Made by a program: the position numbers and the translations under genes. From Alphaproteobacteria bacterium (lineage in GTDB: Bacteria > Pseudomonadota > Alphaproteobacteria > Caulobacterales > Maricaulaceae), in NCBI GenBank assembly GCA_024742735.1, contig JANSXV010000005.1, positions 86,785 through 150,784 on the forward strand: a DNA stretch of 64,000 nt. Reading direction: 5' to 3'. The notes below the pieces were generated by a model. That model saw only the letters and a program-made list of their open reading frames with translations, had not been told where the DNA came from and searched no databases. Every line of letters starts with the position of its first letter. Position 1 is the stretch's first letter. Of this stretch, positions 59,693 through 64,000 are shown piece after piece.

Positions 59693-59912
59693 GGGCGACG
59701 GTGAGGGCCGCACCCAGGGTCTGAACCGGGAATTATCAACTCCCAACCGCAGATGTTTGGAAGACGCTTCAAGCAAAGCTTGCTAAGATTGTATTCGGGT
59801 CATCAAATGCCCCGGCGCAGGGACCGGCCCTGCCCCCACGGACAGAGCGGCTCAGGTCGACCTTTTTCCTGTCGAGCCGCTTTGATTGCGGCTGCAGGTG
59901 CGCGAGGCGGGA
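59693..59912. other. Intergenic region with hairpins before the RHS array
   Basis: 220 bp. GCAGGG (59817-59822) pairs with CCCTGC (59828-59833). AGCGGCTC (59846-59853) pairs with GAGCCGCT (59874-59881), enclosing a palindrome AGGTCGACCT and a T run. These may terminate the sulfatase transcript. No gene was seen. Confidence 0.4.
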
Positions 59913-60371
59913 ATGATGTCACTCGTACTCAGAATGTCGCTGTTGGTCGCCATTGCGTTGGCAGGCGCGGTCAGTATCGCGGCGTGCGGGCCAAGCCTCA
60001 CGGGCATGGAACCTCCACAGGCTCGCACATACGTCATTCCCGATTTTGAAGCGCTGGACCTCGAAGCAGTATTGTCGTCCGGAGAATTGCGATTGGACAG
60101 GTATGATAATTCAATATTCATCGCAGAGTACGGACCAATACCGAGGTCGGTGCTTGAGTATGGGGATGGGTGCTTTATTTTCTTTTACAGGCAAGTAGCG
60201 CCCGACCAATTCGCAGCGGTCATTATGTATCGCAGCTCCGACCCTCAGCCCACTCCCGACGACATCGAGAATGCGTTTAGCGCGCTGGAAGACGTGATTC
60301 TTGAACTTCCCGGCGCTCGCCAAGTTACAGCGCAAGAGTTTCTCTCGCCTTCTGACTCTCATTCCGACTGA
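59913..60371 (+). CDS. Small lipoprotein, possible orphan immunity protein
   Basis: 152 aa from ATG 59913 (or 59916). A signal peptide ends in lipobox SIAAC. The mature part is a small acidic alpha/beta-looking domain (DRYDNSIFIAEYGPIPRSVLEY). Its TGA stop (60369-60371) directly abuts the first RHS core copy in the same reading frame. This copies the relation between the 138-aa membrane protein and the second RHS copy, so it may be the immunity gene of a lost RHS tip. No family recognised. Confidence 0.58.
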   Translation: MMSLVLRMSLLVAIALAGAVSIAACGPSLTGMEPPQARTYVIPDFEALDLEAVLSSGELRLDRYDNSIFIAEYGPIPRSVLEYGDGCFIFFYRQVAPDQFAAVIMYRSSDPQPTPDDIENAFSALEDVILELPGARQVTAQEFLSPSDSHSD

Positions 60372-61511
60372 GGGCGCACGCTCACCAACACGTTCAACGC
60401 CCTGGGCGATCACCTGTCCCAGGCCGGGCCCAACGGCACGGTGAGCTACCAGTACGACGCCTCCGGCCGCCGGGAACGGATGAGCTGGCCGGACGGGAAT
60501 TATGTGACGTATAGTTGGAACGTGGCGAGCCAACTGACCCATATCCGCGAGAACGGCGCCAGCTCAGGGCTCGGCGTGCTGGCCGCGTTCACCTATGACG
60601 ACCAGGGCCGGCGCACCGCCCTGATCCGGGGCAACGGGACGCAGACCACGTACAGCTTCGAAGGTGAGGAAGGCCGCGCGAAGCGAATAAAGGCCGAACC
60701 GAACGGGCGTCTGGCGAGCCTGGTGGAGGATCTGTCGGGCACGAGCGCCGATCTCACCGTCAGCTTCGACCATAACCACTCCGGCCAGATCACGCAGCGC
60801 TCGGTGTCCAACGCCAGCTACACCTACGCCCACTCCATCACGATCGACACGCTGTTCGATCATAACGGCCTGAACCAGATCACCAGCGCCGATGACGGGA
60901 CGAGCGTGCTGACGCCGAGCTATGACGCGCGGGGCAACCTGACGTCATACAATGGCCGGACCTTCGGGTATGACACGTATAACCGCCTAACCAGCGTCGG
61001 CGGGACGGGCGGGTCCATGAGCCTGGAGTATGACCCGCTGGGCCGTCTGTGGGAGACGTCCGGCCCGTCGGGAACCGCGCGCTATCAGTATGACGGCGCG
61101 GCGATCATCGCGGAATACAACGCGTCGGGCGTGATGCAGCATCGCTGGGTGCACGGGCCCGGCATGGACGAACCCCTGGTGCGCTATGACGGCTCAGGGA
61201 TGGCAAACCGCACCTGGCTCCACGCCGATGAGCGCGGCAGCATCATCGCCCACACCGACTCCAGCGGCGCACGCACCCAGCTCAACACCTATGACGCGTT
61301 CGGAAACCCCGGCGCCACCAACGCCGGCCTGTTCCAGTACACCGGCCAGGTATGGCTCGAAGACGCCGGGGTGTATTACTACAAGAACCGCACCTATCAC
61401 GCCGAGCTCGGCGTGTTCATGCAGGCTGATCCCATCGGGCATTCAGGCGGGGTGAATCTGTATGCCTATGTGAGCGGGGATCCGGTGAATTTTACGGACC
61501 CGTGGGGGCTG
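60372..61511 (+). repeat. RHS core direct repeat, copy 1
   Basis: 1,140 bp aligned without gaps (constant 2,350-bp offset) to 62722-63861, with only scattered base differences. Homology starts exactly after the lipoprotein stop and ends at the DPWGL motif. Confidence 0.88.
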
Positions 61512-62216
61512 TGGCGCTGGGATGACGAGGAGGAAGAAGAAGGCGATGACAACCCGGAAAACACACCATCAGACGTAATCATCATAAGGGGCATCTATCG
61601 CCCTGTCTCCGGTGGAACCATCACTTGGGCCGGTGGGGGTGGCGGTAGCCAGGAGCTGAACGTTTCAACAGATGACGTAATTGTTGTTATTGGGCGACGA
61701 CCGCAGTCTCTGCGTCCTCGTTCAGCCAATTTTTTCTTCCCAGCAACGCGCCAAATGGTAAGGGACCATTTTGAGTTATCCAATGCGGCTCTGTGCAGTG
61801 CCCTGATGTCGTCGGAATTGGGAGGCGCCCTATCTGATGCTGCAGGTGAATCTGGCCAAGTAGTTATTGTCTCGGGTCAGGTCACCGCTGGGGCTGGCAT
61901 TGCAGGCAGCGGGTCTCTAGGCGTGTGGCGCAATTTCGCGACGGGCCAATTTGGCACAATTGTAACGGGCACCGGCGGCGCCGGCGCGGTTGCAGGCGCT
62001 AGTGGTTCAGTGATTGTCCAGTATGCCAATTCAAATCCGACAAGCGGATTAGTCGTTGAATTTGATGCCTCCGGAGGGGCGCTTTCGCCTCAAGTATCGT
62101 TTTCGTTTGCAGATGGTCACATCGCCGGTGGAGGCGGTATTGCGGCTTCAGCTGGTCCTTTGCCCGCCTCTCTTTATCTGGGTGTAGGTGCCAGCAGGGT
62201 TTCGACATGCGGTTGA
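60372..62216 (+). CDS. RHS-repeat C-terminal fragment with tip domain (orphan)
   Basis: The frame opens at 60372, just after a stop; the first ordinary start is GTG 60441 (591 aa) with no ribosome site. It carries YD repeats (YDARGNLTSYNGRTFGYDTYN) and the RHS-associated core (YYKNRTYHAELGVFMQADPIG) ending at DPWGL (61497-61511). The following 234 residues are a distinct tip: acidic linker, two D-V-I-rich motifs, then a Gly/Ala/Ser-rich C-terminus, unrecognised. The N-terminal RHS shell is missing, so this is probably a displaced tip module or a silent cassette. Confidence 0.8.
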   Translation, partial: GRTLTNTFNALGDHLSQAGPNGTVSYQYDASGRRERMSWPDGNYVTYSWNVASQLTHIRENGASSGLGVLAAFTYDDQGRRTALIRGNGTQTTYSFEGEEGRAKRIKAEPNGRLASLVEDLSGTSADLTVSFDHNHSGQITQRSVSNASYTYAHSITIDTLFDHNGLNQITSADDGTSVLTPSYDARGNLTSYNGRTFGYDTYNRLTSVGGTGGSMSLEYDPLGRLWETSGPSGTARYQYDGAAIIAEYNASGVMQHRWVHGPGMDEPLVRYDGSGMANRTWLHADERGSIIAHTDSSGARTQLNTYDAFGNPGATNAGLFQYTGQVWLEDAGVYYYKNRTYHAELGVFMQADPIGHSGGVNLYAYVSGDPVNFTDPWGLWRWDDEEEEEGDDNPENTPSDVIIIRGIYRPVSGGTITWAGGGGGSQELNVSTDDVIVVIGRRPQSLRPRSANFFFPATRQMVRDHFELSNAALCSALMSSELGGALSDAAGESGQVVIVSGQVTAGAGIAGSGSLGVWRNFATGQFGTIVTGTGGAGAVAGASGSVIVQYANSNPTSGLVVEFDASGGALSPQVSFSFADGHIAGGGGIAASAGPLPASLYLGVGASRVSTCG

Positions 62217-62623
62217 ATAATTGGATTTTGTGGGCGGCATCAATCTATCTGGTAGGTGCCGCTTGGCTGACTCCATTGGCTGCGTCGTTCGTGAGCAATT
62301 TGTTTGGCGGACCTGTGTGGCTATATGTTTCCGCTCAGATTTTCGTATCGTTGATTGTGTGTGCCAGTCTGCTTCTAATTAAGAATTTCGCACTTTTCCG
62401 CGTAAAATATTTTGCAACCGAAATGTCTTTCAAATCGCATTGGGTTGCTGCAGTTCCAATATTTATTTTTTGCTTATTTATAGTTGGCGCTTCATTATTT
62501 CTTGGCAATCATCTCGTCTCAGTATTGTTCTGGCACCTCGGCTTTGTTTTTTCGGGCGGATTACTCCAACGGTATTATATGCAAAGGCTGCGCGGTGGAG
62601 AAAAGGTTCAAGTTAAAAACTGA
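62207..62623 (+). CDS. Membrane protein, probable immunity protein of the RHS tip
   Basis: 138 aa with four hydrophobic spans (about 5-25, 38-58, 82-104, 106-122). It overlaps the tip-domain end by 10 bp, the classic toxin-immunity arrangement. It is strikingly A+T-rich compared with the core genes around it, suggesting transfer with the tip. A polytopic immunity protein would suit a toxin acting at the inner membrane. No family recognised. Confidence 0.65.
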   Translation: MRLNNWILWAASIYLVGAAWLTPLAASFVSNLFGGPVWLYVSAQIFVSLIVCASLLLIKNFALFRVKYFATEMSFKSHWVAAVPIFIFCLFIVGASLFLGNHLVSVLFWHLGFVFSGGLLQRYYMQRLRGGEKVQVKN

Positions 62624-62634
62624 CCTTGCTCTGA

Positions 62635-64000
62635 TTGACCAATGTCAACGCGCCGTCGGGCACGGCGGACACCAGCTATACCTACGATCTGCACAATAAC
62701 CTGATCTCGGTGACCTCCGACGGGCGCACGATCACCAACACGTTCAACGCTCTGGGCGATCACCTGTCCCAGGCGGGGCCCAACGGGACGGTGAGCTATC
62801 TCTACGACGCGGCCGGCCGCCGGGAACGGATGAGCTGGCCGGACGGCAATTATGTGACGTATAGTTGGAACGTGGCGAGCCAACTGACCCATATCCGCGA
62901 GAACGGCGCCAGCTCAGGGCTCGGCGTGCTGGCGGCGTTCACCTATGACGACCAGGGCCGGCGCACGGCGCTGACGCGGGGCAACGGGACGCAGACGACG
63001 TACAGCTTCGAAGGTGAGGAAGGCCGCGCGAAGCGAATAAAGGCCGAACCGAACGGGCGTCTGGCGAGCCTGGTGGAGGATCTGTCGGGCGCGAGCGCCG
63101 ATCTCACCGTCAGCTTCGACCATAACCACTCCGGCCAGATCATCGAGCGCACCGTCTCCAACGCCAGCTATACCTACGCCCACGCCATCACGATCGACAC
63201 GCTGTTCGATCATAACGGCCTCAATCAGATCACCAGCGCCGATGACGGGACGAGCGTGCTGACGCCGAGCTATGACGCGCGCGGCAACCTCACCTCATAC
63301 GATGGCCGGACCTTCGGCTATGACACGTATAACCGCCTGACCAGCGTCGGCGGGACGGGCGGGTCCATGAGCCTGGAGTATGATCCGCTGGGCCGGCTGT
63401 GGGAGACGTCGGGCCCGTCGGGAACCGCGCGCTATCAGTATGACGGCGCGGCGATCATCGCGGAGTACAACGCGTCGGGCGTGATGCAGCACCGCTGGGT
63501 GCACGGGCCCGGCATGGACGAGCCCCTGGTGCGCTATGACGGCTCAGGCATGAGCAACAAGCGCTGGCTCCACGCCGACGAGCGCGGGAGCATCATCGCG
63601 CACACCAACACCAGCGGGTCGCGCATCCAGACCAACACCTATGACGCCTACGGAAACCCCGGCGCCTCCAACGCCGGCCTGTTCCAGTACACTGGCCAGG
63701 TATGGCTGGAGGATGCGGGGGTGTATTATTACAAGAACCGCACCTACCACGCAGAGCTCGGACGGTTCATGCAGGCCGATCCGATCGGCCACTCAGGCGG
63801 GGTGAATCTGTATGCGTATGTGGGGGGGGATCCGGTGAACTTCACGGATCCGTGGGGGTTGGAGGCCGAGGTCGTATGCGAGCCTGGTGATGTTCCCGAT
63901 GGGCAAGGTGGTTGCAAAGCTGATGTGATTATCCACGGGACGCGTCCAGACAATGATTGCCCGCCCGGTGCGATATGCATTGATGGGGACGGAATAAACT
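62635..64000 (+). CDS. RHS-repeat C-terminal fragment, second tip, cut by window end
   Basis: Frame open from TTG 62635 (in-frame stop at 62632-62634) to the window end. It begins in the middle of an RHS repeat region (SYTYDLHNNLISV) 12 bp after the membrane protein gene. It contains the core repeat copy (62722-63861) up to DPWGL and then a different tip (EAEVVCEPGDVPDGQGGC, ADVIIHGTRP). No standard start with a ribosome site is visible. Second module of the orphan array. Confidence 0.78.
   Translation, partial: MTNVNAPSGTADTSYTYDLHNNLISVTSDGRTITNTFNALGDHLSQAGPNGTVSYLYDAAGRRERMSWPDGNYVTYSWNVASQLTHIRENGASSGLGVLAAFTYDDQGRRTALTRGNGTQTTYSFEGEEGRAKRIKAEPNGRLASLVEDLSGASADLTVSFDHNHSGQIIERTVSNASYTYAHAITIDTLFDHNGLNQITSADDGTSVLTPSYDARGNLTSYDGRTFGYDTYNRLTSVGGTGGSMSLEYDPLGRLWETSGPSGTARYQYDGAAIIAEYNASGVMQHRWVHGPGMDEPLVRYDGSGMSNKRWLHADERGSIIAHTNTSGSRIQTNTYDAYGNPGASNAGLFQYTGQVWLEDAGVYYYKNRTYHAELGRFMQADPIGHSGGVNLYAYVGGDPVNFTDPWGLEAEVVCEPGDVPDGQGGCKADVIIHGTRPDNDCPPGAICIDGDGIN
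62722..63861 (+). repeat. RHS core direct repeat, copy 2
   Basis: Ungapped partner of 60372-61511. About 80 bp of further RHS sequence precede it that copy 1 lacks. Confidence 0.88.

Noticed and set aside
58436..59776. Minus-strand 446-codon open frame opposite the alkylsulfatase gene
   Set aside because: Antisense shadow; the plus strand encodes an intact MBL enzyme.
60372..63861. Composite transposon or tandem gene duplication
   Set aside because: The repeats are RHS core segments ending at DPWGL with different tips; no transposase or terminal inverted repeats were seen.

Overview
The window is high-GC DNA from an alphaproteobacterium. Support for this comes from the F1 genes standing as a separate atpHAGDC operon without F0 genes, the DUF484-xerC pair, the ruvC-ruvA-ruvB-ybgC operon, the obgE-proB-nadD-rsfS-rlmH-envC-ctpA-yibQ-rppH run, and an L21 protein with a long Lys/Ala tail. 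A marine stalked or budding lineage (Maricaulales/Hyphomonadaceae-like) is my guess; species cannot be read from the sequence.

Layout. 1-6.4 kb: an oxidoreductase, an AbgT-family transporter, a UDP-glucuronate 4-epimerase-like enzyme, a membrane sugar-phosphate transferase and a sulfotransferase, the last three fitting surface polysaccharide synthesis. 6.72-28.33 kb: an integrative element of about 21.6 kb inserted in the 3' end of a tRNA-Ser(CGA) gene. It has a 17-bp direct repeat at its two ends, TTGGAAC repeats just inside both ends, and a tyrosine recombinase next to the tRNA. 28.5-59.7 kb: host core genome: rplU-rpmA, the obgE to rppH run with an inserted egtD, the F1-ATPase operon, a parDE toxin-antitoxin pair, priA, xerC, lpd, the ruv operon, a Tat-exported repeat protein next to a JmjC-type oxygenase, and an alkylsulfatase-like lipoprotein. 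59.9-64.0 kb: an orphan RHS array with two 1,140-bp core copies at a constant 2,350-bp offset, each followed by a different C-terminal tip; it runs off the window end.

The main find is the cargo of the integrative element. A nine-gene minus-strand operon (21476 down to 6846) encodes a SNF2-type helicase with a C-terminal DUF3883-like domain, a winged-helix/restriction-endonuclease-like protein, a DUF1156-type DNA methyltransferase and a DUF499-type ATPase with an N-terminal HEPN domain. This core matches what I recall as the Hma (helicase-methylase-ATPase) type of anti-phage system. It is followed without a break by five genes I do not know as Hma members: an unrecognised 330-aa protein, an Ada-like CxxC protein, a GIY-YIG nuclease, a ComEC-like metallo-beta-lactamase-fold hydrolase and a PD-(D/E)XK-like nuclease. 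Beyond a divergent control region lie an AlpA-like HTH gene translationally coupled to a divergent reverse transcriptase whose usual YxDD reads FADN, and a membrane-anchored coiled-coil protein opposite an XRE repressor with a palindromic operator candidate.

All homology calls come from reading motifs; no database search was possible.
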